Assembly (NCBI GenBank): GCA_015501055.1
Contig: JADNYV010000385.1
Span: 1 to 32,569 of the forward strand
Reading direction: 5' to 3'
Source: Mucidula mucida
Lineage: Eukaryota; Basidiomycota; Agaricomycetes; Agaricales; Physalacriaceae
Length of the DNA: 32,569 nucleotides
Shown: one piece after another, positions 19,257-30,842 of the stretch
How the letters are laid out: every line of letters starts with the position of its first letter
Numbering within the stretch: the stretch's first letter is position 1
The notes under the pieces: generated by a model
The model's input: only the letters and a program-made list of their open reading frames with translations
Told to the model about the DNA's origin: nothing
The model's database searches: none
Position numbers and translations under genes: made by a program

Positions 19257-22200
19257 CTCAATTGCGCGTGTCTAAAATTGGAAACGCAAGGTTCGTCCTG
19301 AACCATCATCACCTCCGAGTTTGAAGCTGATTTCTCCCAGGTACGACATGTCATCTAATCATCTCGCTTGGATACGACTCCTCAAAATTAATCACTTACG
19401 TCTTTGGGCATCACGGTTCTGCTCGCCGCAGAGGCTTTGGAGTTGGCCAAAAGGTGCGTTCATTTGATGTGTTTGGAATCAATTCTTGACGACATTTGGA
19501 GCAGAATCAGCTCTCTGTGGATGTTCATCCGGCTACCTTTTCGTCTTCCTGGATTTCTGGGTTCTGCTGATTCAGAACAACACCAGTTTCAACGAGCGCC
19601 TTGACAAGGATCTTACGCACCTTCACTGTCTATCTCTTCCGTGACTCTGCCGGACACGCAGTTCTGCAACTCAAGCGGCAATCACTCTCATCACCGGACA
19701 CATTTTGTCTCCAGCAAAAATGTGTGTGATTTCCGTTTGTTTTTACCAGCTCTTTCTAACGGTTTTCAGATCGGATCTACCTTGCTTTCGGAGTTTATCT
19801 CGTCTTTATCTCTTTGTCTTGGCGCTATAACGCGCTCATCATCAAATAGGCGCCATCATGTCACACGAACTGTCTTGCTTTGTGTAGCGTCGGCGCTTTC
19901 TTTGAGCAGAGCTTGACATTGCAAAAGGTGAACTCGCTGGCATTGTTTTTCCGAGTCGAGGATGATTTCTGTTTCCGTCAGCTTGACTATAAGGACGTAC
20001 ACTTTGTTTGATGCGTGATTTTGATAAATTTCACTTCTTTGACATTGACCGTATGCCTAAGGATTATCGGCCGCTTCGCGGCCTCTGCGTCACACGCGCA
20101 GCCGTCTCTAGCGCCCAACTTTGAGTCTTCTGTTCGATTAACTTGACAATCTTGGCATCTACAGCGTGATGTGGCCTCGCGGGCCCGGCTTTTCTTCTGG
20201 AGAAATTGTGAGAATCCATGGCTCATTTTTAAGGGTTTCACTGACATCAATTGCAGCTAGCGTCAAAGCGTTTTTCCCATCAAATTCGGTATGTTTCCCT
20301 TCGGAATCAACTCTTCTGTACCTCACGAGGCCACAGGAACGTTCGCCTTACTCCACTGGAGCCTGCTTCCCATCCAAATGGACCTACGGCAATTTCTTGA
20401 CGCATTTGCGGATAAGCTGCGCTATTGATGACGATCTGGATCTTTCGAATTTTGGAGGTATTGTCCAATTTGGACATACGGCGACCTTCAATTGCGTGAG
20501 TTTCCTTTGTATCCCTGACATACTCATCACTAGTGGGTAATTACAAGTAATTTGCAGTGGCAGTGACCAGCAGCGATGCCGCCGCTGCGCTCGCGCTCCT
20601 CGCTTCTCACTGCCTTGGAACGGACCACCTTAACGCCACACTTGTAACTCGACTTCAACGGCGACGAACTGGATACGATGGGGCTTCTGTATAACGACTG
20701 TTAGTGTCGTATGCATCGTCGCTGCCATTATCGGCGGGCGCAGCCTTCACTATCATTTGATTGACCGTGCCAGAAGGTTTGGATATCCATATTTTCTTGA
20801 TTGTTTTATGGAATTAAATGAAATTTATAGATTTAAACAACGGCGACTGCATCGCCGCCTCGTTGTTCTGCTTGCACATGAATCAATGACTGATTCTCAG
20901 GTAAGGCTTGGGGGTGATGGATGAATGATGTGGCGCCATAGCGCCGCCGCGTTAACTCGCATACTCGTGTAGATACAACTTGTTCAAAAACTTCCTGTTG
21001 TAGTTCTCCACTAAATATATTCGTTTTATCTATATCTCCACTGCGCAAAAGTAAGAAAAAGTGTACATGAATAGTTAGTCACTACCACTTAACCTTTGGA
21101 AATGCCAGAGTTGAATGCATAATCTGTATCTCGAGCTAGAGACCCGTTAGAGCTGCAAGGAATGCCCAAAGTAGGGTGCAGGAAGCTATACGAGTCCCCA
21201 CTAAAACACAAGAAAGACCCCGATTGAGAGGAGTCAACGAACTAACCACTACACCACATGTAGACATTAACAACAACTTCAATACTGCCGAAACGTTCAA
21301 CGACTTCGCGAAAACTTCTGTCCAGGGCGACCCAGAAACTTGTAGAACCCGTAGTTAGAACCCTGACCTTGATGTTCGTAATGTCGCGAAGGTGGATATC
21401 CCGTGTTGAAACGGGATAATTCTTCCGTACGTCAAGTGGGTATATCCAGTTGTGTAGACGTTCCAGACCTTCAAACGTCTCGGAATTGACGGTTAAATGT
21501 CGCCGTTGAAGTGGTAGATCTAGATCAAGCAGCCCCAAGTGATCGGTACTGCTTGAACTCAAACCACGTCAAGTCTGATCTTGCGCTAGTTACACAACGC
21601 GTGCCTCTGCTCTCTCGCTCTACCACGACTCTCGGACACCTAAATACTACTTGGAAGCGACTCTATGACTTACGTAACATGGATTCCGATACTTCTTGGG
21701 CGACTACACGCGTTGTAAACACGACTTTTCGCGTCAACGCTGCTGGAAGGCGGTTAGGACCCTGTCTATCGATAGCATGAGGATTTCCTGGACCCTGTGA
21801 CGTGTATAGGGAGGGACTCGACAATCTTATCTTGACTCTCCTGGATGCGGGGAAATGACGACAGCGGCCGACCTCCTCCTCCATCCCTCCAATGCCTCTG
21901 GTCAAATCGCATTTCCCGCCCAAATTTACGCGATCTGATGGTCTGCACACCTATATGAACTCTATCTCAGTCATCTTCCAATGTCGTTATCTCCGAGAAA
22001 CAAATATACTCATTACTGAACCAGAATTCAGTGTCGCACAAAAAGGTGTATACCTTTTCCGTCGCTCGACTGATTCTAATTGCTGACCCTGTGATATTCA
22101 TTTCGAATGTAGACGGCAAACTCGCTCCGTGCTCAGAACGGATTATTTAGCAACGCGAAGCGTTGCACATCTCGCATCATAGAAAACAGATCTGTCAGTT

Positions 22201-22613
22201 TTCGAGTTCTCCATTTCTCCAACGGCTTCGTTTGACGGCAATCATTTATGCAGGGTCCTTGAAACGATCCCAGCGTTCTGGAATCTGGAAGATAGTAGAA
22301 TGGCACGGAAATACATGAAGAGTGTATTAACGAGGAGAGGGTAAGTTGTGGTGGTTTGGGTCCAGTAGGTTTTGACAGTGTCTGACTACCCTCACAGCTC
22401 ACATTCTACGACTTTGAATAGTCTACTCTTGCGAGGGTCAAGTACCCAGGGAGATTAAATCGCGCAGAAGCTTGGAAACGATCCCGCGTGGCGGCACAAT
22501 AATTGTGCAAAAGGTTCCGAAGTCTCCGCCCAGACAAACGCTCTCGCTCCACGGCGTTCGATTTCCGAAACGTGTTTACGTCTTAGGCGGAACCAGCGGC
22601 CTTCCAAACGCAA

Positions 22614-24345
22614 TAAAAGGCGATGGAACTCTGCGATTGAAACCCATCATCCCCTACTTCCTTTCCTCTTCTCCTTCCTCCTCTCATACTTCTCTCTCTC
22701 TCTATCTCTCATCCACACAATATCCCACCTGTACTCGTCGCTGTCACGACGACGCCGCCGCCATCGAGCTCCCGACGCGTCAAAACGTGACCGCTTAGTC
22801 TGTTGATGATCATAACCGTGGGTATCCTTCCTACCACCATCATCCTTCTCACCTCACTCCTTTTCTAGTCGCTCTCGACGTCGACGACTAACACTGGTAA
22901 GGTTCCGCCCTCGTCATCGTCGACCACCTGGCTAACCATATGTTCAGGCTTACGCGGTGAGCGCCCCCACTTCAATATTGGCGACTCTGACGGCGCCCCG
23001 TGCAGCACTGTAATCCTTTGGACGCTAAAACGTAATGCCAGACGGCCTACTCGCTGTAGTGCGTGATTTCACGTTGTATTTTTTTCTCTACTCATCGTTG
23101 CGCACTAGTCATCACACTTCAATCAACCAGTGACCCTCCTCTACGGTACGTTGCACACTACGCTCCCATATCCGCCTTCTTATGGCCTTCTAGACGTTCA
23201 GTGCCCGTAGTCGACTGATCGCGGTATTCTATCTGTAAGGCTTACACCGTTTATTTCTATCTCTGGACCAATCGACTTTGCAGGTACCTCGTGGTCAATG
23301 CTACTACGACGTCAAGGCGCGCTCTCGCCCAACGACGTCGAAGGAAACATTAGCAATGCTGAAGAACTACGTATAAAATTTGACGGTGCGTAGTCTACTT
23401 CTACTGTCTTGCCCTTTCTCTATACTGACTGTTTCTTCTTTCAGCTCGACTCTTTCATTCAATGACCGAACCAATGTCAACTTTCCTGCCGCGTCTGAAC
23501 TACGTCCAGGACGCGTTGCACGCCGGCTACATTGACCATTCAAGCCGGCCTTGCTCCTAGCCTGAACAGGACAAGTACGTTCTCTTCAATTGTCGTGTTG
23601 TTCTATACCCGTGCGCTAATCTTAGCCCGTAGTACTGAAATTGTTACTTCTACTCTTCTGTGTCAACGCTTTACACAGGTTACGACGACAATACGGATGC
23701 ACTTTCATACGCGATGATACTACATTACTGAAGGACACTTTGGGACGGATATCGGCTCATCTGAGCGACGGATTCTTGGTACACTTTGATTCTGCTTCAA
23801 ATGTTACTGACTGACCTTCTGGTAGATATCTCCGCCCGTTGAGCTTTGACTCAAGCTCAACTAAATTTCTACATGGTACGCCGTCGTCGTGTTTTTCTTC
23901 TACGCCCCTTCACGGTTGTTTCAGTTATCATCCCAAGACACAACCCTTGCTAGGGATCGCTTCGCTGAACGCAGTAGACAATCTCTCCAGTCTCCGAATT
24001 GACGTTTCCCTAGCCGTTGTTCATTCCTGGAGATGGCGCTCTCCAAGCGAGTAAAGGTACGCAGATTTTTCAGTGTCTTTCACGGGGTAACTTACCTTTT
24101 TGTTTTTATGGCAGCGCTTGCGGGATGACGGTGTCACATTCGACAGCGAGGCTCCCACCGTCGGTTGCCGACAACCTCAACATCGGCTCCGCCATTACGC
24201 TGTGTCACCGTGTATTTTTGGAATGCCGCCGTCGGATGCGCAAGTCCCAACGAACTATCGGTAGGTGTTCATTATTTCCTTACTATGCTAATCCAGAGGT
24301 GTTAGTATAATGTTCTTGCTAGCATCAACTCGTAGTACAAGGACC
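22614..24345 (+). pseudogene. Second copy of the multi-exon unknown gene, with extra deletions
   Basis: Matches 12561-14300. Eight single-base losses between 22960 and 23270 would break any frame in the early exons; the later exons are unchanged. If the losses are consensus errors the copy is equivalent to the first. Confidence 0.3.
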
Positions 24346-24472
24346 TAGTCATCATTTGGCTTCGTGCGGGTGATAGTCAATTTGGCTGCGCGCCGGTTGA
24401 AGAAATAGACTAGTTATTGATTCGAGGAGTACAGGGATCGACGACAACCGCTCTCTCTCGCACTAAACAGGG

Positions 24473-25223
24473 AGTATGATTTCTGCCACGGCCTCAGCGC
24501 GCGACCAGAATGTACAACCACCCGTGGCGATTCTGCATTCGCCACATCAGAGTGCAGACCAAGCTCCCCGCTGTTCGCTTTGCCTTAGGCATACAAAACG
24601 CCGGCTGTGGGAATCGCCATTCAGTCCCAGGTGCGTCAACAGGGAAGGAAGCGTGCGCCCTGGCCCCGATGAGTCGACAACTGTTGCTTTTCCTCATTGA
24701 GGATGACTCTTTTGGGCGTGGTACCATTGATTCGACGTCGCTCTGGGACTTTACGCCCGAGCTCGCCAACTTCGCCCGCGCACAGGATTGAACGCCGCAT
24801 CGTCATTGCTGCCACTCACCCACACCTGAACCGTAAATCAGCCACCAGGTGGAAAGAACGAGACGGGAATCCAAACGGCGCCATTTTCATCGAGGAGAAG
24901 AATATGTGTTCCTCCTGCCGCGATAGCTTCGAACCAAGAGATTTGAAGTAAGGTTTTCTTCAGCCCACAGGTTTCTCTTCAACTTGTCGTTTGTGTCGCT
25001 GACATTCTCGCCCATGCCAATTGCCCAAAGTTGTTCAATCCAGATCCCCATAGTTGTAATGGTGGACGCGTATGACTGGGCGGTCCCGGTAACGGGAGAA
25101 TGGTATGCGCCATTCGCGTGATGGTGGCAGGAAGACAGTTGGGGTGACAAACAGAACTTAGTCAAGTGATGCGCGTGGCGCGGTACCGTGATTTCCTGCA
25201 CGTACATCCGCCTTTGGACGTTG
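24473..25223 (-). pseudogene. Inverted RCC1 pseudogene, second copy
   Basis: Carries the same large deletions and breakpoints as 14428-15179, so it arose by duplication after the pseudogene had formed. It differs by several one-base indels (near 24780, 24937, 25018 and 25144). Confidence 0.88.
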
Positions 25224-25737
25224 CAATTGCTTCCTTTGCTTGACCACCATGGTCTTTGTGATAGGTATTCAAGTCTCACCTAGGCAAAGGCTTATGTAGA
25301 TAGGCATTTCCATGTCCAAAATGAATGGGGTTCGAGCTTTGCCATGCAAATATTTGGACTCGCGATTCGCATTGTCGCGCCTCTTCGGTTAGTCTCCCTA
25401 GTCAGACCACTAATATATCATTTTTGTTTTGAGTACTCTTCGGTATTGTTTCATTGTTTTTGAATACGCTTTTTATCATTCTATCTACTATATAATCTTG
25501 TACTGTACGTAGTTACAAGCCACTGCGCTTGCAATTCCGCCCCCCCTCCCGGTACTTTGCTCCTCTTGACCGAGAGACCTGAGCCCCGCCAATCTGACGC
25601 AAAGTAAACTTGACGGAACGCAAAACACCAGATCTATTCAGGTTTTGCTGGTAGGAATGAGAAAACTTGCGTGGCACACAAGGACTGGTGCAGCATTGCA
25701 TCCAGACTTCCCAATTTTTGTTTACGAGGCTGGATGG

Positions 25738-27328
25738 TTGTAAAAGTCCGTACACCCTCCTGTTATTACAAGTACAATACACACAACATCAGACCTTTGC
25801 CGCATCATACCATATCCGCCTTGTCCATCTCCGCTTCCTCGTCACCGCCGCATCTTTATAGAAATACGGCCTCGGATCAAGCCACGACCGTATTCGTATA
25901 CACCCACCCATGCGCATCGCCGCCCTGCGGGCTCCACGACGCGTCCACGTCCAGCCGCCAATCCTCCGTCTCCACAAAAGCCCATCCTGGATCCAGCGAA
26001 AACGTCAAATTCGTGCTGCTGAGAAAACCCGGAGTTAGCGGCGCGCAATGGAAGGAAACGAGTGTTTACCTCACGGACCCATCATTCCACCCGTCCTGCC
26101 TACGCGTCCATGCAGTTCGCTCATCGCTGTGCAAGTTCGCTTTACTCCATGCTGACTCGTTGACCTCGGCATCGGCGCTAGACAGTTTCACCAGCCTCTC
26201 ATTCTCAAAGAGCTCTACCTCGCGTTTCGGTGCGGTCCAGCAGGCGTCAGTGAGATTGTTGTCATCAAGGAACCGTTGTGCGAAGCTGGTGAGAGGGAGC
26301 TTTGTGTCCAGACCAGCTTTCTGGCGAAGCCATCTCAAATCGGTGTCGCTGTGTAGAAGATTCATCATAGAAGTGATCCAGTACTGGATGTAGGGATTAG
26401 TAACAAAGAATGGGGCCAGTCCTCCAACTAGAAGTATAGCCCGAATAGGGAGGTATGGGAGAGAGACGAGTATGATACCAGGTATGAGACTCAGGACTAG
26501 TGCTGTGAATATGTAGGGGGTGTAGGGTGTTCTGTGGGTTAGGTGGAGAACGAAAGGGTGAACTGCGTCGTAGCCATCCGAGCTAGAGAACAGTAAGAAT
26601 ACTGGTACATGCAAGATGGAGTTGTACTCACAATGTTCCCATCAAATTTTGGATTGCTTGAATATTGCCCTGCCAGTCCACCGAGCCTTCCGAAGTCGTA
26701 TCTGGCGCTGCAGGAGGATCTAACAACGATGCAGTAGACATGGCCGGCGTATATTTGTATGTCGCGAGTGTGATACCAATGACGATGATTTGGGGAAGGA
26801 GGAAAAGCAGTCGAGGAAAGTAACCTAACACTTAAGTCAGAGTAGCTCATACGACGTGAACTTCTGCCTCACAGAGAAAAGCATACGCGGCCATCCAAGT
26901 CGTCGTCACTTTCCATCCCCGCCTCCACATTACAATCTCCTCTACTCGGTCCTGCATCCAAAATACCGCGCCGACCTTGGACACAAACCGCCGAAAGTTG
27001 ACTGACATTATCGGTATAGACAGAGGGTCTTTCGCGGACATCAGAGGTACTTTGTCGCCTTTCTTTGCCCTCGGGGAACCAGTGGCATTCTGGGGTGCAC
27101 TCGGTACAGACGACATGAGGAGATTCGGTAGCAGATTCAGCGCTGCACTTTTCGTAGGTGACATGGGCGCATTTACTGGCGGCGGCTTGCCATCTATTGG
27201 CGGTTCTGGGTGAGGAAGGGAGGTGCGAATTCTGGGAGATGTCTGTTTAACTTTGTCAGACTTGCGGGGAAGGCGCGTCGCGCAGGGCGGGATTTCAACG
27301 GTCGTCATTGGGTATCCTAACCATGAAG
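25738..27328. repeat. Tandem unit 3, partial
   Basis: Contains only the peroxin gene and flank. Homology to units 1 and 2 stops abruptly at about 27328, about 20 bp upstream of the peroxin start. Confidence 0.93.
25877..27308 (-). CDS. Pex24p/dysferlin-domain peroxin, copy 3, frameshifted near the C-terminus
   Basis: Exons 26873-27308, 26632-26824 and 26070-26582 and a last exon from 26018 follow copies 1 and 2. One extra base near 25888 (ACGACC for ACGAC) shifts the frame inside the dysferlin-type HGWVYTNT word and gives a stop at 25877, for 427 aa instead of 456. The lost tail includes the basic VTRKRRWTRR motif, still readable in the next frame down to 25789. The extra base lies in a stretch with many one-base indels, so it may be a consensus error. 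Unlike the other copies, this one has a different upstream region, perhaps the ancestral promoter. One residue is unique (APFFVTN). Confidence 0.8.
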
Positions 27329-27873
27329 GTGGCGGGAGAGATGGTCGTCGTACCGGATTAACACATTACAGTAACCATGCGCAAGCAAAACAGCACAGCT
27401 ATTTCGTCTTCCAGCCTCAGTGAAAATGCCAGAGTCTGTTCACCAATATTAGACCAAGCCAACAGTGTCAACCTTTGTCAAGGTCAAGAAATGACTGTTT
27501 CCAGTGACCTCTGTTGTTTTTTTCATTGACACAGGTTAAAGGGATTGACAAAATAGAGCTGGCCTAACTTAAGATACAATGTCAATGGAGTTTGATGAAT
27601 GTCAACTGTGGTAATATACAATGGCAATGTACAACACAGTGTAACTACAGTCAAAGATTAATGAAAATACAAGTCTGAATCCGTTGCAGGCAACAGCAAA
27701 CTGAGAGAAATGTGTATCCTCCTCATGCATCCCTGCCATAATAAGCCTGACCCGCCCCGCAGGCATGTTACCGCCCCAAGGACTCACAGCAGACCCTCAA
27801 GGATGTCAACCGAATTTTTGCTGAGCCTCAACTCGAATACATCAATAAATACACAGAAAATACACCTTCTACT
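27329..27873. other. Spacer between peroxin copy 3 and TRP1
   Basis: Unique in the window and more A-rich on the plus strand than its surroundings. Short words such as TGTCAA recur (about 27467, 27578 and 27600). It should contain the promoter of peroxin copy 3 and the 3' UTR of TRP1. No gene seen. Confidence 0.45.
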
Positions 27874-30507
27874 CTAATGATCTTCGGACGTCTGCTTGAC
27901 AGACAACCTCGAAATGCCCTTGACATTCTGAATGAAAGCCCGGACTTTGTCAAGATCCTTCGCATTACCATCCTCCGTCTCAACACCTCCACTAACATCA
28001 ACAGCCCAAGGATGAACCTGTTCCATAGCCTCAGCCACATTTTCCGGCGTAAGACCACCCGCAAGAATGACAGGAAGAGGATACTTCGATATTGTCGGTG
28101 TCTGTCCATTGAAAGATCCCCGCCTTAATGAAGGTGTCGGCGTTGAAGGAGGGTCGGCGTCCACAACAGGAGGAGTCAAAGTGTCAACAACCACCGCCGA
28201 ATCTCCATCTTGAACAGCAGCTTCAACAGATTTCAAGGTGTCCTCTTCACTTCCCTGTTCCACCACCGACGTAGCGTCTGCAACTTTGTACGATGCTCCA
28301 CCGTCAAGCACAATCTCTCCTGCATCCACCACACTCTTCGCAAACACCAAATCCATGACCTTCCCTGATCCACCACTCACCCCGCTCCCATCGTCGCGCA
28401 TGCTGTCCAACAACACAAACTGGTGAGAGCCTCCCCGCGTTATCCCATCCACACCCGTTGCGCGCCCGACATGGAAGGCCTTGATAACCGGCACGGGTAT
28501 CTGCTTCGCCCACTCTACAGGTTCGGAGCCATGCAGCTGTACCGCGTCTAGCTGGCACTGCGCCACGACGCTCAAAATCAACGAAAGTGGCTGGTTCTGA
28601 AAGACGCCCACCACGAGCGGCACAGAGGTATTTGATGTAAGTCGGTTCGCATGGGAAGTGAACCAAGGGGTATTCAGTTCTTCTTCAGGGAGCGCAGCAT
28701 CAGCGGGTCCTGCTGCGAACCGCAACGAGCGGATGCACTCGCTGATCTGGCGAGCAACATCAACAGTGACGCAACGCTTGGACTTTTCAGCGAACATCAC
28801 TCCCAGCATATCGGCACCTGCTTCAGCGACAGCTAGCGCTTCATCGACCGATCGCACTCCGCATATTTTGACCAGAGGAGCTGTGGCGAACCAGTGTGGT
28901 GGCTGCAGAGCCGGACGGGGAGGAATTGCGAAGAGTTGTCGAATGAATGCAGCAGGATCCTTGGCGCGCATCAGGCTTTCGCCAACCAGGATGCCTCCAA
29001 CACCCTGCGAAGCGTATTTATTGACTTCCGCCGCACTCGAGATGCCACTGAGAGCACACAAAACAACGTCGTGCCCCTTCGCCATATCGAGCAGCCGGCT
29101 CGTTGTGTCCATGTCAACCTTGAAATCATGTAGATTGCGATTATTGATACCAATCACCTTAGCAGGGAGTGATAACGCTAATTCCATCTCCTTTGCGTTG
29201 TTGACCTCCACGAGAGGCTCCATTCCGAGCTCCACACTGTACTTGTATAGATCGCGCAGAAGGAGCTCGGGTAGCATGGCGACGATGAGAAGCAAGGTGT
29301 CGGCGCCCCAGATACGCGACTCCAGAACCTGATATCGACTAAGAATGAAATCCTTGCGAAGGATGGCGGGGCGGTTGGGGAGATTACCGACGCTTAGGCG
29401 TGCGTGTAACATGTCTGGAAGACTACCCAGGAACCACTTAGGTTCAGTGAGCACAGATACGGTGTTGGCGCCGGACAACGCATATGTCAGTGCTTGACTG
29501 GCCGGATATGGAAATCGGTCCTTTTGATGGTGACGCGCGCTTTACCTCGGCGATGAGTGCCGGGTGGTCTTTGACGCCTTCTTTAAGTCGCGGGACGAAG
29601 GGTATCAATGGCGGTGCGATGTTTAGAGAATGAAGAGTTTGGAGATCGGCCATAGTCGAACCAGCCGTTCCCTTCGCGTGAGCGACGTCTGCTAATCTCT
29701 GAGAATAGATTTTCTCCAAGATCGAAGGCAGCCTGTGTGAATGTTTGGATCCGTTCTTGGACGCGCTTTCGACAAGGAAAGGAGGCAAGGAAGAGTCCAG
29801 CACTTTGGATTCAGGATTCTCTTCCCAAGTGCCGCCGCGAAGAGATAAAAAGTTGCGCATTAGATTGTCGCCGTTTTCACTGAGAATACTCTCGGGGTGG
29901 TATTGAACGGCTTCAATCGTATATTTTCGATGGCGAACGCCCATGATGACGCCCGACTCTTCAGTTGTGGCGGAGATGGCGAGATCTGCGGGTAAAGAGG
30001 TATGGGCAGCGCTAAGGGAGTGATAACGCGTCGATTTGATGCTTTGAGGGATGCCTTTGAAGCAACCCGGTCGTCGTGGCGTATTCGGCTGACTTTTCCG
30101 TGCATGATCTCTCCGGCGTAACTATACTTGGTGTTCAGTACATTGCACGAACGTAGAGCGGCAATACTCACGCAATCTCGCCCAGGGCATCGACTATGCA
30201 CAGCCCCATGCACACACCAAAGATAGGCAGTTTTCCTTGAAAATACTCGATTGCTGCGCGAGAGATGCCGGAGTCAGTCTGTGGATGACCGGGACCAGGA
30301 GAGATGATGAGTGAGTTCATCTTGAGCAGGGGAAATGCCTCGGCAGTGATTTCGTCGTTGCGGATGACCTCGACTTTGCGCCTAGGAGACATAACTGCTG
30401 GTATAATTCCAGGTGAACGAGTCAAAGTTGTCAATCAGGAGAACGTCGAGCTGGCCGGTAAGTTTGGCGGGCAACGCTGGGGACGACGGTGTCGAGGACG
30501 AGGCCAT
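27874..30507 (-). CDS. TRP1: Trifunctional tryptophan biosynthesis protein TRP1, frame broken in this sequence
   Basis: Order: glutamine amidotransferase subunit of anthranilate synthase (about 30507-29870), indole-3-glycerol-phosphate synthase (about 29700-28950), phosphoribosylanthranilate isomerase (about 28890-27874). The start lies in a good context (GCCGCCATGG). Seen motifs: [18 protein letters not shown], the nucleophile word FGVCMGL, YHPES (catalytic His/Glu), [57 protein letters not shown] and DVSGGVE. One intron lies at 30122-30171 (50 nt). The last 534 codons (27874-29478) are open. Upstream the frame is broken: one base missing near 30405, one near 30375, one near 30065 (GG for GGG) and a shift of minus 2 or plus 1 near 29502. 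One codon is missing after FGVCMGL and one Gly before EIA. Either the gene is decaying or these are consensus errors; the strong conservation between breaks favours the latter. Confidence 0.9.
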
Positions 30508-30533
30508 GGCGGCAAAGCCTGAATGGAATTATG

Positions 30534-30539
30534 TGACTC
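30534..30539 (+). promoter_or_regulatory. Possible Gcn4/Cpc1-type site before TRP1
   Basis: TGACTC lies 27 bp upstream of the TRP1 ATG, matching the core of the amino-acid-starvation activator site. The position is close to the start and could be in the 5' UTR, so its function is only suggested by the family of genes usually under this control. Confidence 0.25.
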
Positions 30540-30637
30540 GGTGATGGATGGACGCAAGAACCTCGACGTCGCTGATGTCAGCCTTTCCTCCTGACCATCA
30601 TCTCAAATTTTTGGCCTCGCTTGAATAGTGAAAGACG

Positions 30638-30725
30638 CGCCTATATGCGTCGGAAAGCATTGGACAACGCGCATATATGCGTCGAAAAGCATCAGAAAAC
30701 GTTCAGAAAACGCGCATATATGCGC
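30638..30725. repeat. Three near-identical palindromes upstream of TRP1
   Basis: CGCATATATGCG occurs at 30670-30681 and 30713-30724 (the latter within the 14-bp perfect palindrome GCGCATATATGCGC), and a variant CGCCTATATGCG at 30638-30649. Each sits in a related context (AAAACGC before, CG.AAA after). They lie 130-220 bp upstream of TRP1 and could be binding sites for a dimeric regulator. The plus-strand ORF 30621-30842 simply reads through them. Confidence 0.5.
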
Positions 30726-30842
30726 CGAGAAGACTTGGAAAACGCTAGAAACGCCCCTGGAGACTACAAAATCGCGCTAAAACTCAGCAAGGTGTGCCAT
30801 AGGTTGACCCCGTTGATAAAAAATATTGAATGTTGGATTTGA

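Larger units (their letters stand above)
17263..24472. other. Segment X, second copy
   Basis: Same content as 7213-14427: converging TATA boxes at 17517-17524 and 17949-17960 around the hairpin zone, the 226-codon ORF, and the intron-rich zones. Substitutions relative to copy 1 number about four to six in 7 kb (for example at 17306, 18834, 19701 and 20597). Confidence 0.6.
15693..25737. repeat. Tandem unit 2 (about 10.05 kb)
   Basis: Second full unit with the same order as unit 1. X is nearly identical to the first copy. Eight one-base deletions are packed into about 22960-23270. Confidence 0.93.

Noticed and set aside
25671..26393. 240-codon plus-strand ORF
   Set aside because: It is antisense to peroxin copy 3 exons 3-4. 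It exists at this length only because of the extra base near 25888 and is split in the other two copies.
28658..29332. 224-codon plus-strand ORF
   Set aside because: It is the shadow of the IGPS/PRAI part of TRP1 on the other strand.
27874..30507. TRP1 as a bacterial-type gene set or fusion of separate genes
   Set aside because: The three-domain order with a spliceosomal intron is the standard fungal TRP1.
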